Notes: generated by a model from the sequence alone, not told the origin. A stretch of DNA of 64,000 bases from Dasypus novemcinctus (GCF_030445035.2 NC_080677.1:7812001-7876000), one strand, 5' to 3'; positions 33,040-44,205 are shown, numbered from the stretch's first letter. Program-made: numbers and translations.

Positions 33040-33432
33040 TGTTGGGGATTGAATCATGCCACCCACAAAGACATGTTCGAGTCCTATCTCCTGGTGCTGT
33101 GGACGTGAGCCCATTTGAAATGGGAGCTTGGAACATGCTTCTCTTAAAAGTGTGGTCATGCTGCTGAGGGCAAGTCTTGACCCAATTCAGTCTAAGTCCT
33201 TATGAGCAAAGGAAATTGGACTCAGAAGGAAAAGCCAGAAAGAAGTAGAAGCCAGAAAGATGTCACCAAGTGACAGAGGACTGCCGCCACCAGAACAGAC
33301 TTGGAGAAAGCATGAATTGCAGACACCTTGATGTTCCACTGCCAGCTGCCAAGACTACAGACCAATAGATCCCTGTTGTCTGGGCCTGCAGGCTGTGCGG
33401 TGTGTGTCATGCAGCCCTGACGATCTAAGACA
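33040..33432 (+). mobile_element. MaLR/ERV-L-type solo LTR
   Basis: It begins 'tgttggggattgaatcatgccacccacaaagacatgttcgagtc' and ends 'gatctaagaca', a TG...CA element of 393 bp with the internal order of a MaLR LTR. The flanks (ttccg / ctcct) match poorly, so it is not young. Confidence 0.7.
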
Positions 33433-34421
33433 CTCCTACTCCAACCTTCGGTATGAACGAGCTATTCTATGAGTCTTTGCTCCGTGAGTAGTCGCTAATA
33501 ACAGGTGGGGGGGGGGTCCTGCAGTGCAAGGGTCTTCCAGAAATAGATGAGAAGGGCTAAGGAGAGAAGAGTTGACATGTAGTATGTCCTATCTTCTGTT
33601 CTTCTGGCCCAATAAAACAAAACAAAACAAAACAACCCAATTCCAGATTAGAACCTGAATAGTCAGTTGTCACAATACTGAACATAAAATATATGTTCAG
33701 CATCTTCTGATAAAGGTAGCATCAGGGGTTAGTATTCTGAAGCACTCCCTTGTTCCAAACAGAAAGCCATAATAACTAAAATGTAAACAGAAAAAACATT
33801 TAACAACCCCAGGGACCCTAGGGATCCAGTAAAGAGGAGGAGCAGAAATGGGGGTGGAAGTGGGAAACACCCACGGAAAATACGGCTGCACGTTCTAGCT
33901 CTCAGAAGGCAACAACCAACAGGATGAGCAAACAGAAAGCAAAGGGTCTCCAGATGGATTGTTTTTACATAAAGTAATCTGAAAAGGGTTTTTAATTAAG
34001 TATGAACTACTTAAATAAGTAAATTAAAAGTGTGAAATTAATTTTGAAAAAAGGAAAATTTCAAACAAACGAAGGCAGAAAGGGAACAAAAACAGGTAGT
34101 CAAAAAACAAGAGGTATGGACTCTGAGCCATGTGAAAAAAAACGTGCTCTAAGTCACCCAACAGAATGCAAAAGAAAACTACCCTGAGATACAGGTTTTT
34201 TTTAATCTATTAGCTTGTAAAGATAAAAAGTTCGGTAACACCATGTTGGTGAAAAAAGCTCTCATACATCTGTCTTGGAAACCTAAATCAGTAGGGTCTC
34301 TTCAGGGGACAAAGACAATGTTTATCAAAATTATAAGTACACATAGATTTTTGACCCCACATTTCCCGCTCTGGGTATATATTTCCTTACAGATATACTC
34401 ACACATATACAGAATATTTGT
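33433..34421. other. Intergenic DNA, no gene seen
   Basis: AT-rich with a G-run at 33506-33516 and an (AAAAC)n-like run near 33617. No exon or clear repeat identified, apart from the target repeat 34406-34421 of the next element. Confidence 0.45.
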
Positions 34422-34557
34422 GTTTTTTTTATTTTATTATTTTTTTAAAGATACATAGATCACACAAAATGTTACATTAAAAAATATAAGAGGTTCTCAC
34501 ATACCCCACTTCCCACACCCCCCACTCCTCCCACATCAGCTCCTTTCATTAGTGTGG
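34422..34557 (-). mobile_element. 5'-truncated L1 3' end with perfect target duplication
   Basis: A T-rich run (the A-tail on the minus strand) is followed by 'acattaaaaaatataagaggttctcacataccccacttcccac', closely resembling the 3' end of the full-length L1 at 54617. It is flanked by a perfect 16-bp direct repeat, 'tatacagaatatttgt', at 34406-34421 and 34558-34573. That proves an individual retrotransposition event leaving only about 136 bp. The perfect repeat suggests a recent insertion. Confidence 0.92.
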
Positions 34558-34573
34558 TATACAGAATATTTGT

Positions 34574-35039
34574 TTAATATTGTTTTCAATATCAATGACA
34601 GGTGACACAGACTGTGGAAAATTTACACAATAAAACACTATGTTGCTGTGAAAGAATAAAGAAGCTTGTACTAAATTGGAAAGATTTCTGAGATATATGT
34701 TTTTTAAAAGCAGTTTTATTGAGATATAATCACATACCATACAGTTCATCCAAAGTATATAATCCATGACCAAGATACATTTTTAAGTGAAAAAAAAAAA
34801 AAGGCAAGATGCAGAACATTGTTTGTAGTGAGCTACCATTTAGTTGAAAAATGTGATGAAATGTCTGTGCATGTTGCATCTTTGAAAGAAAATAGAAGAA
34901 AATGATAACATGGATTCCAGGAGGAAGAGGAATAGGTAGATAGAAGGAAGAAGCAGGTTAGGAAGAAACCACTGGACTATGCACCATTTTGTATCTTTTT
35001 ATGTTTTGGACCATTATGTATAAAAATAGAAATCTTGGG
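34574..35039. other. Intergenic DNA with possible L1 scraps
   Basis: Around 34700-34780 'aaaagcagttttattgagatataatcacataccatacagttcatcc' is an antisense L1 3'UTR scrap. The rest is unassigned. Confidence 0.5.
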
Positions 35040-36030
35040 ATTTCTTGGGATTGATATAGACGGTACAGAGTCAAAGAGAAAATTAGTAAATTGGAAGACA
35101 CCACTTGTGAATTCTCCCCCAGGTCAGCCTGGAGTAATAAGAGAAAGAAAAAAGAACAAATACAAGGGAAGAATTGAGATGTGTGAAGAATAAATTAAAA
35201 GTAATTCTCAAATGTCAATAGGTAGGCTAGTATAAGAAAATAGAGGCAATGGCAGACAAGTAATATTTGATGAACTCATAGCTGAAAACTATCCCAGAAT
35301 TGAAGTAATATTCATGTACTCAAATGGAAAGTGCCCTCTGAGAATCAAGTAGTAAAAATAAAACTGAAATCACACTTAGGTACACTACTGTAGCAAAACT
35401 GAAGAACATCAAGGATAAGCAAAAAAATCTTATAAATTACCAGAGTAAAAAGACAAATTACCAACAAAAAAGGAATGAAACTACATCAACTTCTCATCCA
35501 TAATAATAAATTCCAAAGACAATGGAGTAGTATCTCCAAAATGCTGAGAGGAAAATCACCACCATCATAGAATTTTATACTCCAAATACACTAGCTCATC
35601 ATTGCATCCAGCAGTTCCATTTCTATGTGTATACCTAAAGAAACCCTTGGGATGTGCATAAAGAGATATATTGAAACATTATTTGTATTGTTAAAAGCTA
35701 AAAACAGCCTAATTAAGCATCAATAGAAGAAGGATAAATAAATGGTGACATATGTAATAGTAGAGAGCAATTAAAATGAATTAGCATAACTTTTATGACA
35801 GTGGATATTTATTTCAAGTTTTAAAACATGAAAAACGTATTATTTATGGCTACATATTTACGTAGTAAAAATATTTTTTAGATACATGGGAATGACATAT
35901 ATCAATGTTTTATTGTCACTACCTGTGAATAATAAAGGAGAGGAATGAGATTGCGGGTCAGTATTGGTGGGGGGGGGAGGATGACCTCTCATTGTATTCG
36001 TATATCATTTTAAGAAAAACAAAGTACTGA
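35040..36030 (+). mobile_element. Decayed L1/HAL1-like element
   Basis: ORF1-like phrases ('tgatgaactcatagctgaaaactatcccag', 'aaaactgaagaacatcaaggataagc', 'aaatgctgagaggaaaat') are followed directly by L1 tail sequence ('cagcagttccatttctatgtgtatacctaaagaaa'). There is no room for ORF2. That order fits a HAL1 (half-L1), but a deleted L1 is also possible. Confidence 0.45.
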
Positions 36031-36369
36031 CGGAAGCACAGCAAAACATCCAGATCTGTTACAGCAGAGCACTAGGTAGTGAAAAGCCTTTATCTCACTT
36101 GTAAGGGTAAACTATGCTTCCTTAAAACATTTAAGTACATGTGTTCAGGATCATGTACTGACAGCAGGTATGCACCATTATGATGTGTCACAGAGGGGTG
36201 ATGCAACAGAAGAGCCAGGCATTGCAAGATTTGCTCACTCCCAGTTTCCCCCTTGAAGGAGAAACACCCTGGAGAAAAAAGCAATCATTATCATAGCATC
36301 ATGTCTTCCATAAAGTAGAAAAGAACGGTATTCTTCATTCTACCAGCTATTGGCTAGTCGGTAGGGAGA
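36031..36369 (+). promoter_or_regulatory. Presumed SUN3 5' flank and 5'UTR
   Basis: This lies directly upstream of the SUN3 start codon. It has an inverted CCAAT ('attggc') near 36351 and no CpG island or TATA box at a convincing place. SUN3 is testis-specific in other mammals, so a weak CpG-poor promoter is plausible. The transcription start is not determinable. Confidence 0.4.
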
Positions 36370-36491
36370 ATGAGCGCAAGGCCAAAGCCCAGAAGGTGTG
36401 CCTGGATTTTCAGAGTTTGTTCTGAAGAAGCCCACAGCCGTGCGACCGTCCCCGCTATGCTCGCTGAGCAGGGCAGCCCGGATGCCAGCTG
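36370..36491 (+). CDS. SUN3: SUN3 coding exon 1 (start codon)
   Basis: ATG at 36370 opens a 40-codon N-terminus (MSARPKPRRCAWIFRVCSEE... ending SPDAS), then a split TG|G codon at donor 'ctg|gtacgt'. It aligns along its length with the human SUN3 N-terminus as I recall it. SUN3 is a testis-specific inner-nuclear-membrane SUN-domain protein. It forms LINC complexes with KASH partners around the spermatid manchette and helps shape the sperm head. The four exons here give 109 residues: basic nucleoplasmic tail (1-47), one transmembrane helix (about 48-63) and the start of the perinuclear-space region. The coiled coil and SUN domain lie to the right, outside the window. Confidence 0.9.
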
Positions 36492-36639
36492 GTACGTAAC
36501 TTTGCAGAATTCTTTCAGGAGAGCGTCTCCTCCTTATCCACGGCACGCGGGGCGCGCGATGTGCGCGTTCCTCCTTTTCGGGCTGTTTCCCCTGCACGTT
36601 CCCTGATGACTCAGCTTTCTGCGGCATGCTGTCATCTGT

Positions 36640-37165
36640 GAAAGTGGTATTTAGAAGAATTACCGGGGCCAGGGACAAGGACTGTGAGAGAGAAGCCTCC
36701 TCTTTAAAAACAACTCGGCAGCAGCGAGATGACGATTTTAACTTGAGAACTATTGTGACTAGTAATGGAAGAACCTGTAGCATTGATGTGGAGAAAAGTG
36801 GCCAGGTAGTTGCTGAGGGCAGGGAGAGGAAAGAAGAGGTGTTGTAGGGGCATCTTCGGGACTTGGAGTTGCCCTGAATGATATTGCAGGGACAGATGCT
36901 CGACATTATATATCCTGCCATAACCCCCTGAATGGAGTGGAGGACAGTGTGAACTACAATGTAAACTATAATCCATGCAGTGCAGCAGTGCTCCAAAATG
37001 TAGTCACCAAATGCAGCGAATGTGCCACCATGATGAAAGCCAATTGTTGATGTGGGAGGAGTGGGGGGGCGGGTATATGAGAACGCTTATATTTTTTAAT
37101 GTAACATTTTTGTGATCTATGTATCTTCAAAAGAATACAATCAAAAAATTAATTATATAAAAAAA
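36640..37165 (+). mobile_element. L1 3'UTR fragment (5'-truncated)
   Basis: 'gaatgatattgcagggacagatgctcgacattatatatcctgcc', 'tgtgaactacaatgtaaactataatcc', 'ttgttgatgtgggaggag', and a tail 'tatgagaacgcttatattttttaatgtaaca' ending in an A-rich run near 37140-37165. It lies in SUN3 intron 1 in sense orientation. Confidence 0.7.
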
Positions 37166-37169
37166 AAGA

Positions 37170-37520
37170 AGACAGAAGAAATACAGAGAGAAGAGAGTTC
37201 CATAGACTCAGAAGGGGAAAGAGCTTTGACCCTGTGGCCCCAGGAAGAGAATTGAGCTGTTTGTCCGATAGTTTACATCTGGAAAGGACACAGCGGCTAA
37301 GCCCTGCGCCAGCCTGAAGCTGATGTTGGAAGAAGCTGGACCCGTGGTGCATTAAGAGGAAGAAGGAAGAGAAAACAGGCAGAGATCACATTACCATCTT
37401 GCTTCCACCTGGGGCAACAGAGGCTGGTGAGGAAATAACCTTGAGTTGGACTCCTTAGGGCCTTGTAACTGTAATCTTGTACCCCAAATAAATACCCTTT
37501 ATGAAAGCCAAAAAAAGCCA
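37170..37520 (+). mobile_element. LTR fragment, 3' half
   Basis: 'ctcagaaggggaaagagctttgaccc', 'ggggcaacagaggctggtgagg', 'gggccttgtaactgtaatcttgtaccccaaataaatacccttt' corresponds to the 3' half of the LTR family at 14283 and 21677, including its polyadenylation-type block. The 5' half is absent. Confidence 0.75.
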
Positions 37521-37879
37521 GTGTTCTTTCAGGTTCATTCCATTTAGATGAAATATCCACAACAGAGAAATTTATGGGTACATTGATTTTATAGGTGGTT
37601 GCTTAGGACAGGACTTGAGGGTAATGGCTACAGGTTTGTTTGTTTTTTTGTTTCATGGTTTTGAATGTATTCTAAATTTGATTGAAGTGATTGTTGTGCT
37701 TATCTATGAATGTATTAAAATCATTTAATTTTATTATTTAAAAAAATAAAGTACATGTTATCATTTTTTTTTCATAAAACAAATGCTACAGAATACTTAC
37801 TTTTCTCACATCGTTTTAAATGATGGTCAAATATACATACTGTAACATGCCATTTTAACCCTTTTTTTCCTGCACCAGG
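37521..37879. other. SUN3 intron 1, unassigned
   Basis: AT-rich with T-runs near 37640 and 37766. No repeat family or exon recognised. Confidence 0.45.
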
Positions 37880-38390
37880 TTAGTTTTTTTAAAGTAACTT
37901 TATTGCGATATACTCACATTACCGTACAATCCATCTAAAGTGCATGTTAACCATTTTTAAGTGTACAATTCTGTGACCTTAAGTACATTGACAAGATTGT
38001 ATAATTTTCAAAACTCTTTCCAGATAATTTTCATCATTCCAAACAGAAACCCACACCGATTAAACAATATCTCTCATCTCCCCCACTTTCCCCTACCCCA
38101 GTAACCTCTAATGATGTTCTATCTCTAGGAATCTGCTTGCTTTCATCATTTTATATATGAAACATCATACAATATTGTGCCTCCATATCTGGCTTCCTTC
38201 ACTCAATATGATGTCGTCAATGTTGGGTGCATCGGAACCTCATTCCTTTGTAAGGCTGAATAGTATTCCATTCTACCTGTAGACCACATTTTGTTTATCC
38301 ATTTGCTGGCTGATGGACACTTGGGTGGCTTCCACCTTTTGGCTGTTGTGTGTGCCCATGTCTGTCTGAGCCCCTGTTAGGTTTTTATCA
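37880..38390 (-). mobile_element. L1 3'UTR and ORF2-tail fragment
   Basis: On the plus strand 'aagtaactttattgcgatatactcacattaccgtacaatccatc' through 'ctcaatatgatgtcgtcaatg' and 'ggctgatggacacttgggtggcttccacc' is the antisense of an older L1 tail. It is 5'-truncated and non-coding. Confidence 0.8.
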
Positions 38391-38518
38391 ATGGGCCAGC
38401 TTGTCCAGTACCTGGTGCACAGTACTTAATCCTTACTCTAGGCAAAAGAGTGTGTTTATTCATCCCTTGCTTGAGAACTGACGAAACAGTCTATGTTTGT
38501 AGCTTCAGATTTGGGGCT

Positions 38519-38570
38519 TAAATATATATATATATACATATACATGTGTGTATATATATATGTGTGTGTT
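38519..38570. repeat. (TA)n/(TG)n microsatellite
   Basis: 'taaatatatatatatataca...catgtgtgtatatatatatgtgtgtgt' is a simple alternating purine-pyrimidine tract. It probably varies in length between individuals. Confidence 0.9.
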
Positions 38571-39035
38571 TCCTCTAATGAGAACGTTGGATACAGCCTT
38601 TCAGAAGGCAGGAGGGACGCCCGGCCTGCTCGGGTGGGCCGCATACCTCCCCCATTAGCCCTGCCTGCCAGGAAAGAAGAAAACTGGAAACTTGGGTGAT
38701 CTCCATCCCCATGGCCACCACGAAGCTCTTGCGCAAAAGTCCAGCTATCATTACAAATTTAAATAACGCTACAAATGTATTAGGTCAAGAAGAGCAGCAT
38801 TTGAAAACCAGGCTCAGCGATAGCAAAGCATGCTCCCGCCAGAACGGCCGAACCCCACCAGCTGGGCAAGAGCAGAGTAGAGCCTTGCAACCTGGCAAAG
38901 CCAAGCCCGACAGCCAAACTTTTTCATAATCGGCTGAATAAATCTTCCGGTAAATGCGGTAATAGGATCGCTGTCATTTAATTCAGCCCATCAGGAAGCC
39001 CCCTGTGGGCCTTAGTTGGCCTCTGAATAACTTTA
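38571..39035. other. SUN3 intron 1, unassigned
   Basis: No exon found. The stretch near 38930-39005 ('ggctgaataaatcttccgg...cagcccatcaggaagcc') is not a repeat I recognise and has the look of conserved non-coding DNA, but this cannot be shown from one genome. Confidence 0.35.
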
Positions 39036-39122
39036 TATATATTAGGAGGAACCAGGGATTGAACCGGGGACCTCATACGTGCAAAGCAGGAGCTCAACCA
39101 CTGAGCTACACCCACGCCCCTT
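39036..39122 (-). mobile_element. tRNA-Ala-like SINE (DAS-I head)
   Basis: On the minus strand 'ggtgtagctcagtggttgag' (A-box) and 'ccccggttcaatccctgg' (B-box) bracket 'ctgctttgcacg', where a tRNA-Ala TGC anticodon would sit. An A/T tail 'taatatatata' follows instead of a tRNA 3' end, and the acceptor stem does not pair. It is therefore a short SINE of the DAS type, not a functional tRNA gene. Confidence 0.75.
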
Positions 39123-40281
39123 GAGTAACCTCCTTCAGACAGCAGACTCCCACCTCACCCCCAACATGACCAGTATTTGGAGGGGGGTGGTGGTTTCAAA
39201 TATACACTTTCCTGGAAGGAAAAAAAATAACAGTTTTGAGGAACCTCTCTCAGTTGCTCTTAGCACCAGGTCTCGTCGCCCTGGCTAGCTCACCAGCACA
39301 ACTGCCTTATGCAGAGACATCAGCTACCTTAGCGTTCTGTACTGGAGGAGACTGGGTGGCTCGTCCTAAAGGCTGGTCTGTAATTCCTGTGGTGTTTGCT
39401 TTGATCCTAGAACTGTATTTTCACAAGGCCCAAAGGACAGCACAGCTCAGGCACAGATGACAGAGTGCATTCGGACATCATTTGGTCTACTAAAAATAAT
39501 TCAGAGAGGCTATCAGTTTACTGACATTTGCACATAGTTTTAAAGAAGGGTCAAAATTTAAGGGAATGCACACACCTAAATATAAATCAAGGAGCTTCCA
39601 GACACAACAGCACTTTCAAAGCTGGTTTTTTTTGTAGACCTGGTGCAGGGACTTGTGCCTTTCAGTTAACAGACACTAGTCCCGAGCTAACAGGTAAAAC
39701 CTGAAGCAGAAGGGACACGGTGGGGAGTGGGGGAGCGCTCCTGAGGGGCTCGGAGGCTCATCCATTGAGCTGCACACTTGGGTTCTACGCACTTCTCCAT
39801 CTATATGGTATACTTCAATAAAAAGTGGTGGAAAGGGTATGAATAGGCTAGGGAATTTTATCAGATGTTAATTGTAATTCTTTAGCCTAATACCTAGTTT
39901 CTATGAAGTCAGACTGTGATTTTGTTTTGTTTTGTTTTTTGTTAAGCTCATTCCCTTTTCAGGACCTCTAGGATAACCTCCTTTCTCTCTTCTTATAAGC
40001 ATTTAAAGATATCGAAATAGGAACATAACCTGCATAAGAGTCCCCTATGTGTACGTGGAGGACATGTGTGTGCATGTGTGTGTGCATATGTGAGCACACA
40101 TCATCCTGGACACCACTTAGGATTTAAATTAATTCACAGGCGATCTAGAATAAGCAAAAATGAGAACAAGCAATTTTGTTGACTTGGTTGTAGAGGTTAT
40201 TTTGAAACCCAAATTAAAGATAAATGGTGATGTAACACATTATTAACTTCTTTGGGTTTTTGTTTGTTTTACTCTTTTTAG
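39123..40281. other. SUN3 intron 1, 3' part
   Basis: Mostly unassigned. There are short (TG)n runs at about 40066-40085. The acceptor 'ttactctttttag' precedes coding exon 2 at 40282. Confidence 0.5.
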
Positions 40282-40343
40282 GTTAATTCGATCATGGAAG
40301 ATTATCTTAAGTACGATGTTTATATTGATTTTTCTTCTTGTAG
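40282..40343 (+). CDS. SUN3: SUN3 coding exon 2 (transmembrane segment)
   Basis: The exon is 62 nt with acceptor 'tactctttttag' and donor 'gtag|gtaagt'. It completes the TG|G codon and reads LIRSWKIILSTMFILIFLLV, then one base of the next Gly codon. The hydrophobic run at residues 48-62 is the single membrane span that anchors SUN3 in the inner nuclear membrane, preceded by basic residues. It matches human SUN3 closely. Confidence 0.93.
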
Positions 40344-41587
40344 GTAAGTCTTACTAAGTAACAATCCTTAAAGCCATTTCACAGGCATTTCTGTGTGAGA
40401 AAGATTTACAGAAAGTGTTGGCATGTTCTCAAAGTATGCTTCTCTTTTTGTCTTTTATTTCTGACTCTAAAAGTAGCATAGACTTCTTTACAGAAAAATT
40501 AGAACATGATTTTTTTTCTCTTAAAATCATGGTTTAAAATTACAGAGGTTGCTTTTTGCTGTTGTTTTTAAAATTTTTATTTTAGTAACATATACACGAC
40601 CAAAAACTTCCCCTTTTAACCACATTCAGACACAGAAGGTGTTTTAAAATTGAGAATTCCTAGTTTTTATTGGAAACCCATCACACAAGTTCCTTTTCTA
40701 AATTTGGGCAATTCAGGTCTAGAGACAGTGAAGGCCAAAGGAGCTTGCTTATCACATGTTTCCCTAAGAAATTACAGCCAGGCATGCCATTGGGAGTTTT
40801 CTGATTTGCCAGCCTCACAAATCAGAAACCCCAGTACCCTGGAAATTTTCCCTTTCATATTCTGACAACTTTCACATCCAGGTTTCAGCCCAGTTAATGC
40901 CATGAAATAGCCCTTTGTCCAAGGGCTGCTGCTTTATGACGTACGGGTAAGGCTGGCTTATCCTTTAGCTGATCTGGGTAGGACAGAGAGCCCAGGCCTC
41001 CTGGGACCTCTAGACCCTGAGTATTCTGGCTTCAAGTGAGCACGGCATGAGTCCTTGGCGTCTGCATCCTGCCACCTTGTTTCATCTCTGGTAGCCTCGG
41101 CACGCGCACCTCAATGTGCCTCCCACTTGGCCTTCGTCCGGCCCAGGTCCCACCCTCTCCACGGCTGAAACATACTCGTGCCACCATGCCAGGCCCAGCA
41201 GAGCCATCGAGCACGTTCCCCTTAGTCTCCTCTCCAAGGCTTGCATTCGCAACACACAGCGTAAACCCTACAGTTATTAGTAGTCCGAGTTTCAGTCCTT
41301 TTAGAACTCATACCCTAATTTCCCTTGGCATCTTTTCAGACTGATACACTTCTTTGTATTTCCCATTGTAAGCTTGTCAGCTTTGCAACCAATGTGCCGG
41401 ATCCACTTTTGACACCACTGATGTGTAAATGGTTTCAGTGGAATTCAACAGGACCCTGAGAGTTTTAAAATGGCATATATCCTCCACGCTTAGAGATGGT
41501 TCTGTTAACAAATGTAAAATATTTTAGAAATGTGTTTCCAGACAGGAGATAGACCCTTTAACTCAGTGCTGGTCTTGTCTTCAACAG
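40344..41587. other. SUN3 intron 2
   Basis: 1.24 kb with GT...AG ends. A short antisense L1 3' scrap lies near 40565-40635 ('taaaatttttattttagtaacatatacacgacc'). Nothing else was recognised. Confidence 0.7.
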
Positions 41588-41691
41588 GACTTCGAAATCA
41601 CGTGTGGCCTAACGAAACAGATTTTCCTCCAAATTCCGGACAGTTATATGCTGTGATGGCAGAATATGGTTCACGACTTTATAATTACCAG
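41588..41691 (+). CDS. SUN3: SUN3 coding exon 3
   Basis: The exon is 104 nt with acceptor 'cttcaacag' and donor 'cag|gtgata'. With the split Gly codon it encodes GLRNHVWPNETDFPP and then QLYAVMAEYGSRLYNYQ, the first perinuclear-space segment. The AEYGSRLY block is almost identical to human SUN3. It ends on a codon boundary. Confidence 0.94.
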
Positions 41692-42979
41692 GTGATATGT
41701 CTCGTTCAACCGTTTTGTGTGTCGTTCACAGAAAATGGAATACACGACAAGGCTAAACCAACTTGCAATAAGTTATCTTTGTTTTGTATGACAATAGCTC
41801 AGAGAAATAATGTAAGGATGGAGTTGGACAGGAGTGGTTTTATGGCTGAGAGGCCCTGAGAATCCCACCCCCTGCCTCGCCTCTCCACAGTGGCAAATAA
41901 TACCTTACTGTGCCCTTCTTTCTGCCCTTCATCCTGGAAGGTGGAGAAGTTCCCTTGGTCTGAAGCTCGTTAGATCTGCAGCTCTGCTTGGCCTCAGGAT
42001 GTCCCCAGGCCAGCTGGGGTGTTGAAATGTGAGCACCCAGCCGCTGTGGTTTGTGGGAGACGCAGGAGGACGAGCTCAGGGAGCAGAAGTGTGCGGGGCA
42101 GGCCTGCGCCCGAGCTCGTCTCAGCAGGCAGAAGAGGAGGCAGGGCAGGGCATGGCTGCCAGGCAGAGGCAGCAGGCTGTGCGGGGGCCCTGGAGAGCCA
42201 GATGGCAGGGCGCCTCCCTTTCCCCTTCTGCTGGCTTCACCCTGTGCCTCTCCCCCTGCCCCGTCCACAGGGCCCTGTGGTCACACGCTCAGTGTCCACA
42301 GCAGAGATGGAATCTTCCCCTGGTCATCCTTGGCTCGGGCACCACCCATTCCAGCACCAGGTGGTCCACTCTGGACGCCCTGTCGGCATTCGAGAAATGC
42401 CAGCCAGTCTTCTGATGGTTATTGCTGAACCCAGGATTGACTGCATCCCTTTCTTATTTTAAAAGGGGATGGCGTCTCCTTGTTCACAGGGCCACACCTA
42501 AAGGCTTGGCCTGGTCCTCCAAGATCACAGCCTGGCGCCTCCGGTTTTTCCAGAACCAGCGGTGGAGCTCTCCCTCCCACAGGCTGCGCAGCGGCAGGCC
42601 CGTGTATTTCACGCCTCCAGACTCTGGTTCCTCCTTCCTTCCCAAGCCCCAAGAGTTCATTCCTCCCCATCTTCCCCCATTACAGCGTCCTCTGAGGGTG
42701 TTCAGAGAGGAAGGAGGTGCTGTGCCCTTGCAGAACCGTGTGGCGTAGTACTCCTTACTGAACAGCCCGATGCTCCCCCATCTCCTCCAAGATGGTACCT
42801 GCTTACAGCTCAGGCTGAAAAAGGAGCAGGGATCTCACCAGGTGCTCGCGTGTCCTTCCCCTCGCTCCGTGTGTATCAAGGTTTGAAGAGTCATTCCCTT
42901 CTGCCGTCTGAATAAGAACGTCCACTTTAATTGAAGCGGCAGGATTCAGAATGATTTCTCTTTTTTCCTCTCCCCTCAG
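41692..42979. other. SUN3 intron 3
   Basis: 1.29 kb, GC-rich between 42000 and 42900, with overlapping chance frames up to 147 codons and no recognised repeat. The acceptor 'tttcctctcccctcag' before 42980 has a good pyrimidine tract. Confidence 0.6.
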
Positions 42980-43020
42980 GCCAGACTTCGCATGCCCAAA
43001 GAACAGCTGGAACTTTTAAA
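42980..43020 (+). CDS. SUN3: SUN3 coding exon 4
   Basis: A 41-nt exon reading ARLRMPKEQLELL and two bases (AA) of a Lys codon before donor 'gtgagt'. This is the start of the coiled-coil region and matches human SUN3 nearly perfectly. The next exon was not found in the remaining 21 kb, so the following intron extends past the window. Confidence 0.93.
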
Positions 43021-43524
43021 GTGAGTGAGACTGTATGCATTGTTAAATACTGCATACGTTAAATACTGGACTGTCTTTGTAATTTTATAAAATGAAAAGC
43101 CATTTCTCTCTACTATTATGCTTTTCCTCCTCATGCCAGACAAGAGCTCTTGGTAAAAGCTTCCGGCATTTTCTCTTGTCAACCATTTAAAAGGCCCATG
43201 GTGTAAAATAACGCATATGTAGAAGTGAGGGAGGGCTTTTTCTCAAGCTGTTTCCTTCTGAAATGCAAATAAAAATAAATGTAATATGTTAAGTATTAAA
43301 CATACATGGCATGAATAGATTGACCCACCTCTATCCATTCAGTTCTTTAGAGCCCATTCATTTGCCCTCCCTCCCTCTATCCCATCCTTCTTTTTTGCCT
43401 TCTCTACATATGCTAAGAATGAGGTCACCAAATGTTTACAATGGTTATTTCTGGGAATGACGTTTTAGGTGACTTTTTTTTTCTTTTACATTTCATTTAA
43501 TCTCTTAGTCTTTTTCCTTATAGT
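43021..43524. other. SUN3 intron 4, first part
   Basis: AT-rich with no recognised repeat or exon. Confidence 0.5.
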
Positions 43525-44205
43525 AAGCATGTACTTTAAAAAAATTTTTCATGAAGATATATATATGTATATACAACTCAAAGTTTACTCTTTTAACCAC
43601 ATTCAAGTGAACAATTCAGTGGTATTAATTGCATTCACAGTATTGGGCTACCAATATTCATTACTCCAATTTTTGATCACCTTAAACAGAATCTCTATAC
43701 CCATCTCCTACCCATACCCCACCCCCCAGTCCCAGGTAAACCTATAATCTACTATAATCTACCTATAACCTATAATCTACTATGAATTTGAGTGTTCTAG
43801 GTATTTCATATAAGCAAGATCATCGAACATCTGTCTTTTTGTATCTGGTATATTTCACTCAACATGTCTTCAAGGTTCATCCATGTTCTAGCATGAGTCA
43901 GAGCTTCATTCCTTTCAACGACTGAATAATATTCTGTTCTGTGTACAGACCATGTTTTCTTTATCCATTCAGCTGTTGAAGGACACTTGGGTACCTTCCA
44001 CCTGCTGGTTATTGTGAATAATGCTGTTATGAATATTGGGTGTACAAATATAGGTTCAAGTCCCTGCTTTCAAATCTTCGAGGAACAGACCAAGAAGGGG
44101 GATTGCTGGGTCATATGGTAACTCTGTGTTCAACTTCTGAGGAGCCACCATTCAGATTTCCCCAGTGGTTGCACCATTTTACATCCCCACCAAAAATCTA
44201 TGTAA
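43525..44205 (-). mobile_element. L1 3' segment of an inverted pair
   Basis: On the plus strand, an A/T-rich start, then 'aactcaaagtttactcttttaaccacattcaagtg', 'tatttcactcaacatgtcttcaagg', and 'gattgctgggtcatatggtaactctg' to 'gttgcaccattttacatccccacc', all antisense L1 3'UTR and ORF2 tail. Its inner edge meets plus-strand L1 sequence. Confidence 0.85.

Noticed and set aside
36340-36996. 218-codon minus-strand frame opposite SUN3 exon 1
   Set aside because: It overlaps a well-supported SUN3 coding exon and an L1 3' fragment and shows no recognisable domain.
39036-39122. tRNA-Ala gene
   Set aside because: The acceptor stem does not pair, and an A/T tail replaces the 3' end and terminator; the SINE interpretation fits better.
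41840-42462. Overlapping 120-147 codon frames in SUN3 intron 3
   Set aside because: Several frames are open on both strands at once, no domain is seen, and they lie in an intron with clear splice ends.
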